A DNA stretch of 64,000 nucleotides from the NCBI RefSeq assembly GCF_000346485.2, contig NZ_KQ976354.1, positions 8,791,333 through 8,855,332 on the forward strand, read 5' to 3'. The notes under the pieces are model-generated. The model did no database searches. It saw only the letters and a program-made list of their open reading frames with translations, and was not told the origin of the DNA. Origin of the DNA: Scytonema hofmannii PCC 7110. GTDB lineage: Bacteria; Cyanobacteriota; Cyanobacteriia; Cyanobacteriales; Nostocaceae. Position numbers and translations under genes: made by a program. This document shows positions 43,938 to 53,492 of this stretch, in pieces. The stretch's first letter is position 1. Every line of letters begins with the position of its first letter.

Positions 43938-46413
43938 GGCACGACGATGCGATCGCTCCAGCAGTGTAGTAGGTAACTATGGGGGCATTAGCAGTGAGAA
44001 CAACAGTACCTTTTGGGTTAACATACCAGCCTCGGGCTGGAGGTGGTAGTGTTGCTGTATGCGTTTGCTTAATAGCCATCGTTGAAGGAGAGAGATTTTC
44101 TGCTTGGTTCGGCTCAAAACTTACTAAAGCTTGACTGCTGAGTAGCTCGTTGGGTTGGGGTGGCAATCCTCCGCGTCCGGTGATGGTAAACTCACTCCTA
44201 TCCTGTTCTTTCTTTGCTGTACACGCCTGCACCACGACTTCTTCAGGTTGAACTATCTCTTGTGGCACATCAATCGCTTCTTGATTTGCTCCAACATCCG
44301 GTGTGATGAATTGTACTGCACCATCTAATCCTAGTTGGGAACTGGCAGTAATCTTGCATTCTGGGCAAACAAATAATCCTTGAGTGTTGATTTGGATGTT
44401 TCCTCCTCTCCCCTCGAAAGCATTGGCGGTGATTCCACTATTTTCCAGCAAGACAACAAAATCAGTGGGACTAGAGCCAGTAATGGTGATGTTGCCACCG
44501 TTACCAGTTCCACCTGCTTCTGCCGATATTTGACTGCCGTGGCGCATTTGTAAAGAATCTGTTTCAAGGATGATGTTACCACCTTCACCAGATTTAGTAG
44601 CAGCTGTGATACTACCTCCGTTGTCCAGCAAAATAGAGCGAGCGTTTACCCTAAAGTTTCCTGCATTACCTGACCCCTGATTTCTCACGGTCACTTGACC
44701 ACCATCCGTGACTCTCAATTCACCTGTATTAATTGTCACGTTTTGTGCTGCTCCACTTGGTATCGCAGGTATGCGAAAAGCCTGTTGGAAGCTTTGATCC
44801 GGTAAAATGCCAGAGGAGCCAATCAAACTTGGATTTATAGCTCCTAGTACGGTACCTTTCACTTCCACGAATTCCGGGGCGTTGATGGTAACATTGCCAG
44901 CCGAACCACTTCCAAAGGTAGAAGCATCGACCCTTCCCCCATCCCTAACTGTCAATCTTGGTGTACTGACTGTCAGGTCACCAGCATCCCCAGCTACGTT
45001 TGTGGTAGCAGCCAAAGCACTAGGTATGAAAAACTGAGGTTCGACGCCAATAATGTTTATAGAATCAGTAGCATTTACGTTCAGATTTCCTCCTCGACCT
45101 GTTCCAAAACTAGTGGAGACAATGGTTCCTCCAACCGTCGCAGTCAAACGCCCAGTTGACACAGTATTATTGCCTGAATCTCCAGAACCATAAGTGGCAG
45201 TTATGATAGAACTGGAAACACTAGGATTAACAGCACTGACTGCATCGACTTGCACGGATTCAGAGGCATTGATATTGATATTGCCGCCTGTTCCCGATCC
45301 AAAGGTTTTCGGAAAGACGGTTGCGCCTTCTTCCACAACTAAGCGCTGGGTTGAGATATTAATGTCTCCCCCTCTACCTACTCCCACCGTTTCATTTGTG
45401 AGGCTGCTCCGAATAGTTCCATCTGCATTGGTTCCGCTCACTTTTACAGACTCTCTGGCGTTAACTTGAATTGCTCCTGCAGATTGAAACCCTTGATTTT
45501 GAATCAAAACGAGCGAGCCATCGCTGACCGAGAAGTTTTGCCCCTGTACTTGAATTGATCCGCCACTACCGCTTGCATCTGCTAAAGCCAGCGATCGCAT
45601 CTCAATATCCTTGAAACCAGGCACTCCTTCATAGCCTAAAGTCCATCCACCCGCATTGGAATTAAGACTCACCTGACCTGCTGCTACGCTCCCTAACTCT
45701 ACTCTTCCCGACTCTGCTGTTAAAGTACCTCCGTCTATGTTGATATTACCCCCAACCAAAGCCAAGGTTTGATTCGGTTTTACCCGCAGACCTGTTGAGG
45801 TACTAGTTCTCGTTACGGGCGAGAAGGTGGGATCGGCAACAGTAAAAGCTTGACTCGTACCTTGGACGCGAATTGTTCCTGGATTCTGCCCGAATTGCAA
45901 ACCCACTGGAACACTAACAGTCAGCAAAGGGGAAGCTTGAGGATTTGTGGCGCTAAATTCCACTCCATCGGCAAACTTAATGCTATTCGCCGTACTACCT
46001 AAGAAAGAACCGCCAATATTCAGTTGAGCGTTTGGACCAAAGTTAATGCCACTCGGATTAATAAAGATGAGATTGGCACCAAAATTTTCTCTGATTAATC
46101 CATCAATATTAGAAATTGAGCCACCTGTGACCCGAGTGATAATGTTGTCAATATTATTGATATTTGTCGTGTTTTTAAAAAAAGCTTCACTCCCAGTTGG
46201 AACAGAGAATTCCTTAAAGCTGTGAAAGAGATTGCTACCGGCTTGTGTTCCTCCGGTAATTTCAAAGACGTTACCAGACTGACCAACATTGGTTGGAACA
46301 GTTCCATCTGAAGAGATTTGCGATTGAGAAGGGCTACCGAGCGCTAGACAGTAGAAGAGATAAACACTCGCTGCGCTTAAAGTTTGCAAGATCAGAATTT
46401 TCATCGAAAACAC
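43927..46413 (-). CDS. TpsA exoprotein with filamentous haemagglutinin N-terminal domain
   Basis: The product has 828 residues with a signal peptide (ILILQTLSAASVYLFYCLALGSPSQS). The TPS secretion domain (about residues 35-170) shows NVFEITGGTQAGSNLFHSF, NIDGLIRENFGANLIFINPSGINFG and ANSIKF. A long beta-helix follows, made of repeats such as GSGTGGNININA, GGDINIST and GNAGNFRVNA. The C-terminal block with a conserved Cys (VVQACTAKKEQDRSEFTITGRGGLPPQPNE) is common in cyanobacterial TpsA proteins. It is exported by the coupled TpsB and is probably displayed on or released from the surface. The start could also be ATG 46404. Confidence 0.92.
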   Translation of the reverse strand: MFSMKILILQTLSAASVYLFYCLALGSPSQSQISSDGTVPTNVGQSGNVFEITGGTQAGSNLFHSFKEFSVPTGSEAFFKNTTNINNIDNIITRVTGGSISNIDGLIRENFGANLIFINPSGINFGPNAQLNIGGSFLGSTANSIKFADGVEFSATNPQASPLLTVSVPVGLQFGQNPGTIRVQGTSQAFTVADPTFSPVTRTSTSTGLRVKPNQTLALVGGNINIDGGTLTAESGRVELGSVAAGQVSLNSNAGGWTLGYEGVPGFKDIEMRSLALADASGSGGSIQVQGQNFSVSDGSLVLIQNQGFQSAGAIQVNARESVKVSGTNADGTIRSSLTNETVGVGRGGDINISTQRLVVEEGATVFPKTFGSGTGGNININASESVQVDAVSAVNPSVSSSIITATYGSGDSGNNTVSTGRLTATVGGTIVSTSFGTGRGGNLNVNATDSINIIGVEPQFFIPSALAATTNVAGDAGDLTVSTPRLTVRDGGRVDASTFGSGSAGNVTINAPEFVEVKGTVLGAINPSLIGSSGILPDQSFQQAFRIPAIPSGAAQNVTINTGELRVTDGGQVTVRNQGSGNAGNFRVNARSILLDNGGSITAATKSGEGGNIILETDSLQMRHGSQISAEAGGTGNGGNITITGSSPTDFVVLLENSGITANAFEGRGGNIQINTQGLFVCPECKITASSQLGLDGAVQFITPDVGANQEAIDVPQEIVQPEEVVVQACTAKKEQDRSEFTITGRGGLPPQPNELLSSQALVSFEPNQAENLSPSTMAIKQTHTATLPPPARGWYVNPKGTVVLTANAPIVTYYTAGAIASSCHGQ

Positions 46414-46848
46414 GGGTTAGGAGGAGGGGGTAGGAGGTAGGGAATTGCCCACGAGCAACTGTTTTGAATATGCAGCATTTAAAACTAGTGCATTTCAAAA
46501 TCATCCTCTCTAGAGAGATATTTATGAAGTATATTTACATTTCAGTGAGATTAAGTATGCCAGTCAACTCTTAAGTTGCCAACTAATTTTGGTCAACCCC
46601 ACTTGACTTCAGTCAAAAGAGGAGTTGCTGACGTTGAATAATGGAAAACCTTACTCAAACTAATTTCACTAGCACCCTGTTTGAGCTAAAAAAATTGTAA
46701 ATTCTGGCACCCTGTTTTACATTTAAGCATGGTAGGCTTTACTTAAATCAACTTAAGTTTTATTTTTAGATTAAATCTAAGTAAATTCAACACACCATAG
46801 AGTTTACATTCAAGCCTCAATTTAGGTCAAGACGGGAACTTAATTCCA
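46414..46848. other. Divergent intergenic region tpsA / COP23
   Basis: There is no gene. GCACCCTGTTT occurs twice (about 46671 and 46705), spaced close to three helical turns. GTCAACCCCACTTGACTTCAGTCAA near 46590 is an imperfect inverted repeat. They are possible regulatory sites, not identified. Confidence 0.4.
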
Positions 46849-47382
46849 ATGAACAAACATCAATTTAGGACAACGGCTATGTGGACAACTCCGATCTTCG
46901 CGTTAAGCTTGGCAGCATCACTATCTCAACCCAGCACAGCTGCTACTGCGAACGTTGCTTGCAAAACCAAAGCTAGTGTACCAACAGTGATTGCTACCTT
47001 TTCTGAACAAGGAACAGAGAAGGAAGTTACAGTCATGAGCTTCCTCCCTGAATATTTCTCGCCCAAAGATGCTTTGCAGAACTGCCAGAACACAGCTAAA
47101 ACTTTGCAGACTCTTTACAATACAGAGAGTGCAAACTACTTGACAAATGACAAAGTCAATTCAAAATCTGTCATCTGCGTTGTAGAACGCAGAGGAATCG
47201 GTTGCGATCGCGACACTGCTCAGGTTTTATTTACCCTCAATTCAACAGTAAACTCCTCTCAAGCTTTATACGAAATGCTGGGCAGTGATTTTAAACAAGC
47301 ACAACCTCCTGATGCTAGGACTGTCAGTAAAATTTACTCCGATCTCAAACCCAAACGTAGTCCTCGCTGGTGGCCCTTCTAA
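46849..47382 (+). CDS. COP23-domain secreted protein
   Basis: The product has 177 residues with a signal peptide (TTPIFALSLAASLSQPSTAA). The mature part has VACKTKASVPTVIATFSEQGTEKEVTVMSFLPEYFSPKDALQNCQNTAKTL and SVICVVERRGIGCDRDTAQVLFTL. These are the conserved cysteines and blocks of the COP23 family, named after a circadian oscillating polypeptide of Crocosphaera (Cyanothece). Its role is not established. It is probably periplasmic or thylakoid-associated and monocistronic. Confidence 0.85.
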   Translation: MNKHQFRTTAMWTTPIFALSLAASLSQPSTAATANVACKTKASVPTVIATFSEQGTEKEVTVMSFLPEYFSPKDALQNCQNTAKTLQTLYNTESANYLTNDKVNSKSVICVVERRGIGCDRDTAQVLFTLNSTVNSSQALYEMLGSDFKQAQPPDARTVSKIYSDLKPKRSPRWWPF

Positions 47383-47489
47383 TGAGACCAATTTGAACAG
47401 AGAATGCGACAGATAGTTAGCCCAAATCAAGTCTAAACATGACTTTCTCAATCCAAAATCTAAAATCTAAAATCCAAAATGGTATGAGA

Positions 47490-50000
47490 TTATGGGCGGC
47501 AATTTATTTTTGCTTTCTCTACCACCCGATAATCTGACTTGAGTTTAAGAGCTTCTTCAAAAGCTTGAAGCCCTTTGTTGACTTCAGACGATCGACAGAA
47601 CGTTAATCCCAAATAATACCAAGTTTCAGCTTTTTGAACTTGTGTCAGCTTGGATACATACAGCATCTCGTTAAATTGAGCAATTGCTTCATCGTATCGC
47701 CTTAAGCCCTGAAGCACTATACCTCGACTCCGTTGAGCAGCAAAATAGTTTGGATTGTATGCTAACGCTTGGTCATAGGCTTTCAGGGCTTCTCCGTATT
47801 CTTGTTTTTGCATTAACACCTTACCTTTATGGCTAAAAGCAACCGATAAATTTCTCTGACTGGTTTCTTTTTCTTTAATCTGGTCAAAACGTTTAATTGC
47901 TTCGTCAATGGCTGCAAGTGCTTTGTCGGTTTCCTTCAGTGCTAGCAGTGATTCAGTTTTGTTAATCCAGAAAATCGGGTCTTTTGAGTCGAGCGCAATG
48001 GCTTTATCAAAAGCAGCGATCGCCCGATTGTATTGCTTGAGGTTATGTAATGCCTCTCCTTTACAATTCCAACCATACACTGCCTTTGGCTCAATGATAG
48101 TTGCTGCAGAACAGGATTCGAGCATCTTGCTATATTCTTGTAAGCTACCTTGTGCATAGCCTCGGTTAGTCCAAGCTTGGTAGTAGTTACTATCAATGTT
48201 CAAAATCTTGTTATATTGCGCGATCGCTTCTTCAGCTTTTCCTTGGTAGTATAATTCATTGGCTTGTTGAAAAAGAATTTCCACCTCTGGATTTTTAAAG
48301 AAATTCAAGCGAATGATATTAACACCAAGGACAACTAAGCCGCCTATTCCTAGTAAAATCCAAATGGGTTTGAAAATTTTATTTCCAGGATTGGAAATAG
48401 GTGTTTTTTCTTCAATGATAGTATTTTCTGGAACCGATTTACTTTGAGCACTTTTAGTTATTTCTGAAGGTGAAATATTGTGACTTTTCTCTAATTGTTG
48501 AGTCACCCAATTCAAATGAAAAACAGATTGGTAAATACGATTAGAGACTTTTAACTTATCTTCCTGTTGCACGACTAATCCCAAGTTTAGCAGTTCTGCT
48601 TGTACGGGACTGTCATCAATGGGAACTTCTCCTAGATACAAGATTTGTTGGTAAAGCCGCAGCAGCGATAAAGAATCGCATCGCTTATTTCTAACAAGCC
48701 CCTCCTGAATCGACTTTAAATGCTCAGATGCTACTTGCGTTTCCCAATGATTAATTAAGCGACTTTGCACTAGATCCCGTACTCTTACTGCTTCCTCCCC
48801 TGAACGAATCAAAACTTCATCAAATTCAGCAAGTAATTGACAAAGCTTTTGGGTAAGAAACGGCTGAGCACCTGTCCATGACATGACTTCTTCTAGCAAA
48901 ATGTCTGGGCGACTAGCTTTTTCATCTAATTTGAATGATTTAATCGTGTTGTGACTAAAAGGTCGTAAACGTGCTAACTCTTGGTCAATCCAACTTTGAT
49001 TAAAAACAGATTGGTAAATACGATTAGAGGCTTTTAACTTATCTTCCTGTTGCACGACTAATCCCAAATTTAGCAGTTCTGCTTGTGCGGGACTGCGATC
49101 GATTAGAACTTCTCCCTGATGCAAAATTTGCTGGTAAAGTCGCAGCAGCGATAAGAGATCGCATTGCTTATTTCTCACAAGCCCCTGCTGAATCGCTTTC
49201 AAATGCTCAGATGCTGCTTGAGTTTCCCAATGATGAATTAAGCGATTTTGTACTATCTGTTGTACTCTTGCTGCTTCCTCACCTGCAGGAATCAAAGCTT
49301 CAACCTCTGCTAGCAATTGACAAAGCTTTTGGGTGAGAAACGGCTGAGCACCTGTCCATGACACGATCTCTTCTAGCAAAATGTCTGGGCGACTAGCTTT
49401 TTCTCCTAATTTAAATAAAGGTTCTAAACGTGCTAACTCTTGGTCAATCCAACTCTGATTAAAAACAAATTGGTAAATACGATTAGAGATTTCTAACTTA
49501 TCTTCCTGTTGCACGACTAATCCCAAATTTAGCAGTTCTGCTTGTGCAGAACTACCATCAATGAGAACTTCTCCCTGACGCAAGATTTGCTGATAAAGCC
49601 GCAGCAGCGATAAGGGTTCGCACCGCTTATTTCTAACAAGCCCCTCCTGAATCGCCTTCAAATGCTCAGACGCTGCTTGAGTTTCCCAATGATTAATCAA
49701 GCGATTTTGCACTAGTTGCTGTACTCTTGCTGCTTCCTCACCTGCAGGAATCAAAGCTTCAAACTCTGCTAGCAATTGACAAAGCTTTTGAGTGAGAAAC
49801 GGCTGAGCACCTGTCCATAACAGGATTTCTTTTAGCAAAATGTCTGGGCGACTGGCTTTTTCTCCTAATTTGAATAATTTAATTGTGCCGCGTTTAAAAG
49901 GTTGTAAAGTTGTTAATTCTGGAGTCGCTCCATTTTGATTAGAAGCTGATTGATAAAAGTGATTAGAGGATTCTGACTTGTCTTCCTGTTGCACGGACAA
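47490..50000 (-). CDS. Membrane TPR protein with three copies of an AAA-like-associated winged-helix unit, 5' end degraded
   Basis: Three near-identical units of about 150 residues (SRPDILLEEI(V)SWTGAQPFLT, QKLCQLLAE, HWETQAASEHLKAIQEGLVRNK, LLNLGLVVQQEDKLxxSNRIYQ) fill residues 45-510. These resemble the C-terminal winged-helix part of cyanobacterial AAA-like ATPases, without the P-loop itself. A membrane segment follows (IWILLGIGGLVVLGVNIIRL), and then about six TPR repeats (AEEAIAQYNKILNIDSNYYQAWTNRGYAQ and so on). The only start is TTG 50000. One frame up, LLNLEFVRATG continues the unit with a one-base shift, so the original gene was longer and probably carried a full ATPase domain. It may be a pseudogene or a domain-only descendant. 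Confidence 0.65.
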   Translation of the reverse strand: MSVQQEDKSESSNHFYQSASNQNGATPELTTLQPFKRGTIKLFKLGEKASRPDILLKEILLWTGAQPFLTQKLCQLLAEFEALIPAGEEAARVQQLVQNRLINHWETQAASEHLKAIQEGLVRNKRCEPLSLLRLYQQILRQGEVLIDGSSAQAELLNLGLVVQQEDKLEISNRIYQFVFNQSWIDQELARLEPLFKLGEKASRPDILLEEIVSWTGAQPFLTQKLCQLLAEVEALIPAGEEAARVQQIVQNRLIHHWETQAASEHLKAIQQGLVRNKQCDLLSLLRLYQQILHQGEVLIDRSPAQAELLNLGLVVQQEDKLKASNRIYQSVFNQSWIDQELARLRPFSHNTIKSFKLDEKASRPDILLEEVMSWTGAQPFLTQKLCQLLAEFDEVLIRSGEEAVRVRDLVQSRLINHWETQVASEHLKSIQEGLVRNKRCDSLSLLRLYQQILYLGEVPIDDSPVQAELLNLGLVVQQEDKLKVSNRIYQSVFHLNWVTQQLEKSHNISPSEITKSAQSKSVPENTIIEEKTPISNPGNKIFKPIWILLGIGGLVVLGVNIIRLNFFKNPEVEILFQQANELYYQGKAEEAIAQYNKILNIDSNYYQAWTNRGYAQGSLQEYSKMLESCSAATIIEPKAVYGWNCKGEALHNLKQYNRAIAAFDKAIALDSKDPIFWINKTESLLALKETDKALAAIDEAIKRFDQIKEKETSQRNLSVAFSHKGKVLMQKQEYGEALKAYDQALAYNPNYFAAQRSRGIVLQGLRRYDEAIAQFNEMLYVSKLTQVQKAETWYYLGLTFCRSSEVNKGLQAFEEALKLKSDYRVVEKAKINCRP

Positions 50001-50526
50001 ATTCCAAATTCAGCAGTTTTGTTTGTGTTAAATTTTCAAGCGAACCCCCGGATTCTGTCCTTTGGAGTTCTAACGGCTAACGCCGTGGGTTTCATATGTT
50101 TTTAGCTAGCCCTGTCGGTAGTAAAGTATTGTATACTAAAATCTCAGTATGCACTACTGTTCCTCTCGCTCAGAACTATTGAATCTTTATCGCAGAGTAT
50201 GCGGCTAGGTAGCAGACTATTATTCTTTATGCACCCAAATAGATCCAAAGTCCCTGTGTTATTCCCAAGTAACTGACTTAATCCTTGTATATAGTTAATA
50301 TTAATGTGTTATGCCATTTCATCTGTAATTTTAGCGAGATTAGTAGAATCTGAACGAAGAATATTATTCGCAATAAAATAACGTAGGGGCGCAATGCCTT
50401 GCGCCCCTGTATAGATGTGTTACTACCCCCCTTAATCCCCCCTTGGAAAAGGGGGAAACAAGAAATCAAATTCCCTCCCCTTTCCAAAGTCTGGGTTAGG
50501 GTGGGGTAAAAAACCCTAAGGAACAA
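50001..50526. other. Intergenic region with gene decay and interspersed repeats
   Basis: The part at 50001-50045 is the frameshifted remainder of the upstream TPR gene. A GGGGCGCAATGCC/GCGCCCCTG hairpin repeat lies at 50384-50415 (related unit at 4634-4654), and the second copy of the CCCTTAATCCCCCCTTGG repeat lies at about 50425-50511. No gene is supported. Confidence 0.6.
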
Positions 50527-51264
50527 TTAAGAACCTTGTTGCTGCAACCAAGCCTGAAAAAAGGGTTCCATAATTCGCTCTTTGACTGATTCATTAAGTT
50601 GCGGCGGGAACCACTTTTCAACTCGAATAATGTGATAGCCAAGCTTTGTTCGAATAGGTCCAACCACTTCGCCTTCCTTCACGTTGGCGATCGCGTCTAC
50701 AAGCTCCTTCATCAGTTCTGCTATAAACTGAATACCGACAAAACCGCCGTTTTCTTGGGACTTTTTCCCCTTGGAGTGTGCTACTGCTAAAGCATAAAAG
50801 GACGCATTTTCCTCTCGGAGTGCTGTGGCTATTTTTACAGCCTCTATCTCGTCAAGCACGATAATCTGAGAGAGCGCAACTCGTTTAAACTGCTCGCGGT
50901 TACCAACATACTGACCATCGACTGCAGCACCGAACAGATGCTCTCTTAACTTTTTCGTTAGCAGTGATACTCGAATCCCCTCAGACCAATCCTCTATTGT
51001 AATTTGCTGTGCTTCAACCCAGGCAAGGGTTTCAGAAGCACCTAACAGCTTGTGCTCCAATCGAAAGGCATCTCCGGCTACTTGCAACTCTTCATCAGAA
51101 ACAGTGATATCGAACTGCTCGCAAGTGCGTAAAATCAGTGCATCTCGTTCAGCTAAAGCGGCAATTTCAGCAATTTTACAAGAACGCTGTAGATAAGCAA
51201 TAATCTCAGCATGGGTTGCTGAGGGATTTTCTTGCAGTGTAAATTTTTCTAATGTTTCTTCCAT
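50527..51264 (-). CDS. Parvulin-type (PpiC/SurA-like) peptidyl-prolyl isomerase, RiPP cluster
   Basis: The product has 245 residues. The N-terminal helical chaperone part (residues 1 to about 120, HAEIIAYLQRSCKIAEIAALAERDALI ... LEHKLLGASETLAWVEAQQITIEDW) is followed by a PpiC domain (VALSQIIV ... FYALAVAHSKGKKSQENGGFVG ... VGPIRTKLGYHIIRVEKW). There is no signal peptide, so it is cytoplasmic unless exported otherwise. It is the last gene of the precursor-kinase-HopA1-reductase operon (21-base gap). Proteins of this kind sit beside C39-ABC/HlyD exporters in many cyanobacterial peptide clusters. A role in folding or cis-trans isomerisation of the modified peptide is an inference. Confidence 0.82.
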   Translation of the reverse strand: MEETLEKFTLQENPSATHAEIIAYLQRSCKIAEIAALAERDALILRTCEQFDITVSDEELQVAGDAFRLEHKLLGASETLAWVEAQQITIEDWSEGIRVSLLTKKLREHLFGAAVDGQYVGNREQFKRVALSQIIVLDEIEAVKIATALREENASFYALAVAHSKGKKSQENGGFVGIQFIAELMKELVDAIANVKEGEVVGPIRTKLGYHIIRVEKWFPPQLNESVKERIMEPFFQAWLQQQGS

Positions 51265-51285
51265 GACTTATATGTAGAGATTACT

Positions 51286-52335
51286 TTACGATGCAGGAAT
51301 TGCTATCTCAGGATTATAAAGTAAGCGTTCACGCGGAACATCCTGGATGCTCAACCGATTGCGATGTAAATCACCATACAGGTTGAGGTAGTCTATTTCC
51401 TCAGGCGTCAGCTTACCTTTAATCACATTGTTGATGGCAGCATCAACCTCCTGACGATTTCGCCAACCTGCCAAAGCGACATCTACACAGTTCTGTGATA
51501 AAGAGTAGCGATATAGATCGGGAACGGTAGGCTGCCAGCAATTTGCTGGTAAATTTCTAGGAGGCTGCCAAAGGGGGCCATACATACCAGCAGACTTAAA
51601 TGTGACAATTCCCGGTCGCTGCGGGTTTTGGGCATCCAGATTGGCAAAAACTGTTTGCTGAGCGGTGCGATGAGCAATATTATGCCTGACCATAACCACA
51701 TCTAAGAGTGGGCTATCAAGCCACTGTGCGGCAAGATCGAGATCGTGGAAAGAAGCTCCGACATAGCGAACAATCCCCATTTTTTTAAGACGTTCTGAGG
51801 TGCCAAACATACGTTCTACGGCTCGCTGATAAACCGCATTCGGACCTCTGAGATCGTCAGATACGCTCAAGCAATCCTGAATTGTGGTAGCATCTTTGCT
51901 GCCAATCCAACCCCAAAAAAAGATGTCAATATAGTCCATCTTCAAGTCAACCAATTGATCGACGAGGGCTGACATTATAGACTCTGGACTCTTAAGGACA
52001 TAAGTTACCGTTGCCAGAACTACCTTCTCCCGTACCGAAGAACCACGTCCACATAACTTGCGGAGTGCATCACCCATTGAACTGTAGAGATAGTGGTGCA
52101 GATCGCTTGAGTAAAAAAAGTAATTAATTCCTTTATCAAAAGCGTGGAGGGTGTCTTCACTGGAGATGTGCCCTCCGCCTCCTAATCCCAGACAGCTAAC
52201 TGTCAAGTCAGTCCGCCCCAGTTTGCGGTAAAACGGCAGATCGGATTCTGGAAATTTAGGACTAGCAAGACTGACTTGAGGGGATGGGGCTACGGGTTGC
52301 TGCAAAGACTCAGGGGTAAGGTTAGTGATTTTCAT
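51286..52335 (-). CDS. Aldo/keto-reductase-family protein, RiPP cluster
   Basis: After a Pro/Ser-rich N-terminal extension of about 30 residues, the chain reads FYRKLGRTDLTVSCLGLGGGGHISSEDTLHAFDKGINYFFYSSDLHHYLYSSMGDAL, the AKR barrel start. The usual catalytic Asp/Tyr pair (D-T/A-x-x-Y) is replaced by FYSSDLHHYLY: the Asp lies two positions late and several Tyr are near. KMDYIDIFFWGW and VRYVGASFHDLDLA are also AKR-like, and the C-terminal NAD(P) loop looks reduced. It overlaps the HopA1-family gene by four bases, so it belongs to the peptide operon. It could reduce dehydroamino acids or another group, or be a non-catalytic partner. Confidence 0.78.
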   Translation of the reverse strand: MKITNLTPESLQQPVAPSPQVSLASPKFPESDLPFYRKLGRTDLTVSCLGLGGGGHISSEDTLHAFDKGINYFFYSSDLHHYLYSSMGDALRKLCGRGSSVREKVVLATVTYVLKSPESIMSALVDQLVDLKMDYIDIFFWGWIGSKDATTIQDCLSVSDDLRGPNAVYQRAVERMFGTSERLKKMGIVRYVGASFHDLDLAAQWLDSPLLDVVMVRHNIAHRTAQQTVFANLDAQNPQRPGIVTFKSAGMYGPLWQPPRNLPANCWQPTVPDLYRYSLSQNCVDVALAGWRNRQEVDAAINNVIKGKLTPEEIDYLNLYGDLHRNRLSIQDVPRERLLYNPEIAIPAS

Positions 52336-53468
52336 AAGTCTAAGGGAGTGTAAATGTCCTCTGAGTTGGCATTGAGGTAAGAACGTTGTACGTCAATTCC
52401 CAGCAAAAGGAAGTGATTGAGAATACGATTCATTCGTCCCTCAGTTGAATCATCTTCTTGCTGCCAAGCTTCTAGCAAAGCATTAGCAACAATTAGGCAG
52501 CGATTCATCCCAAAACTTTCTATCTCAGCAAATTTCTGGTCTGGTTCTTCGGCTAGTGCCAGTCCTGGTGCTAACCACTTAGTGAACAGAGGTACTTGTG
52601 GTTGAAACTGCGATCGCTGTTCTGTATAAACCGCTTCCAGGATTGGTCGGACAACTTCGTAGCGGCTCTTCTCAAAATAGAGCACGGCTGAATCATAACG
52701 CCTGTAAATTGAAGGGTTGTACAATGCCTTAAAGGTGAAGGGAAGGGCGATTTCATTAAGCCGCCGTGTCAAGTCACCCATAACTGCAACCGCACCTTCA
52801 GGACTTAAGTTGAAGTAGATACGGACTATTCCTCCAGACCGATCTATATTGCTGCTATCTGAATGACTGTGCCTGTTTGGACCTGCATTACTAACTGCCA
52901 TGTAGAATCCACTTTGTACTCGATTACGCGGTAACTTGATGGCAACTAAGTCACCTACCGTAGCAGATTGTGCTTCTGATTTTAGATGACGATCTCGGTC
53001 AATATATAGAGTTAGACCGTTCTTGTTGACAACTAGATTACCATCATTCTCTTGCTTTAGCACAGTCCAACCTGGATCGAAATATCCTTTCCCACTATTG
53101 CTTTCGTGCAAGCGATCGTAGAATGCTAAGTCTACCCCCAAGTAGGTATTGTTCTCTAAATTTTGCTGCAGTGCTAAGTTATCTGAATCTGCATCCACTG
53201 CCAAAGCTTTTTCTAAGGAACCGTTGTAATAGGTACCGTAGAGAAATCTCTGGAGTTGTAAGCTCCGGTACTTACTCTGAAGCTCTGAAGGTAATTGCTG
53301 AAAGCGATCTACTGCCTCAGCAGTCAGTTCCATTTGTTTGTATTCTGGATGATGAATGCAGAAGTTGGGCATAATTTGAACCTTGCTAGCAATGTCTTCA
53401 AGCACGGCTAGCAGTGGCTTGGGTGCAGTATCTGGCAGTTGACTTTGCAAAGAATCCAGCAATTGCAT
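52332..53468 (-). CDS. HopA1-family protein (putative phospho-Ser/Thr lyase of a RiPP dehydratase)
   Basis: The product has 378 residues. It resembles T3SS-effector HopA1-family proteins of bacterial RiPP clusters, with YRSLQLQRFLYGTYYNGS, GYFDPGWTVLKQENDGNLVVNKNGLTLYI, VGDLVAIKLPRNRVQSGFYMAVSN, GIVRIYFNLSPEGAVAVMGDLTRRLN and FTFKALYNPSIYRRYDSAVLYFEK. In thioviridamide (TvaD) and class V lanthipeptides (LxmY type), such proteins eliminate phosphate from Ser/Thr after phosphorylation by an APH-like kinase. It is encoded directly after the kinase (24 bases) and overlaps the reductase gene. The family call is by memory of sequence pattern; catalytic residues were not assigned. Confidence 0.78.
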   Translation of the reverse strand: MQLLDSLQSQLPDTAPKPLLAVLEDIASKVQIMPNFCIHHPEYKQMELTAEAVDRFQQLPSELQSKYRSLQLQRFLYGTYYNGSLEKALAVDADSDNLALQQNLENNTYLGVDLAFYDRLHESNSGKGYFDPGWTVLKQENDGNLVVNKNGLTLYIDRDRHLKSEAQSATVGDLVAIKLPRNRVQSGFYMAVSNAGPNRHSHSDSSNIDRSGGIVRIYFNLSPEGAVAVMGDLTRRLNEIALPFTFKALYNPSIYRRYDSAVLYFEKSRYEVVRPILEAVYTEQRSQFQPQVPLFTKWLAPGLALAEEPDQKFAEIESFGMNRCLIVANALLEAWQQEDDSTEGRMNRILNHFLLLGIDVQRSYLNANSEDIYTPLDL

Positions 53469-53492
53469 AATTGTCTTTTACCGCTACAAATA

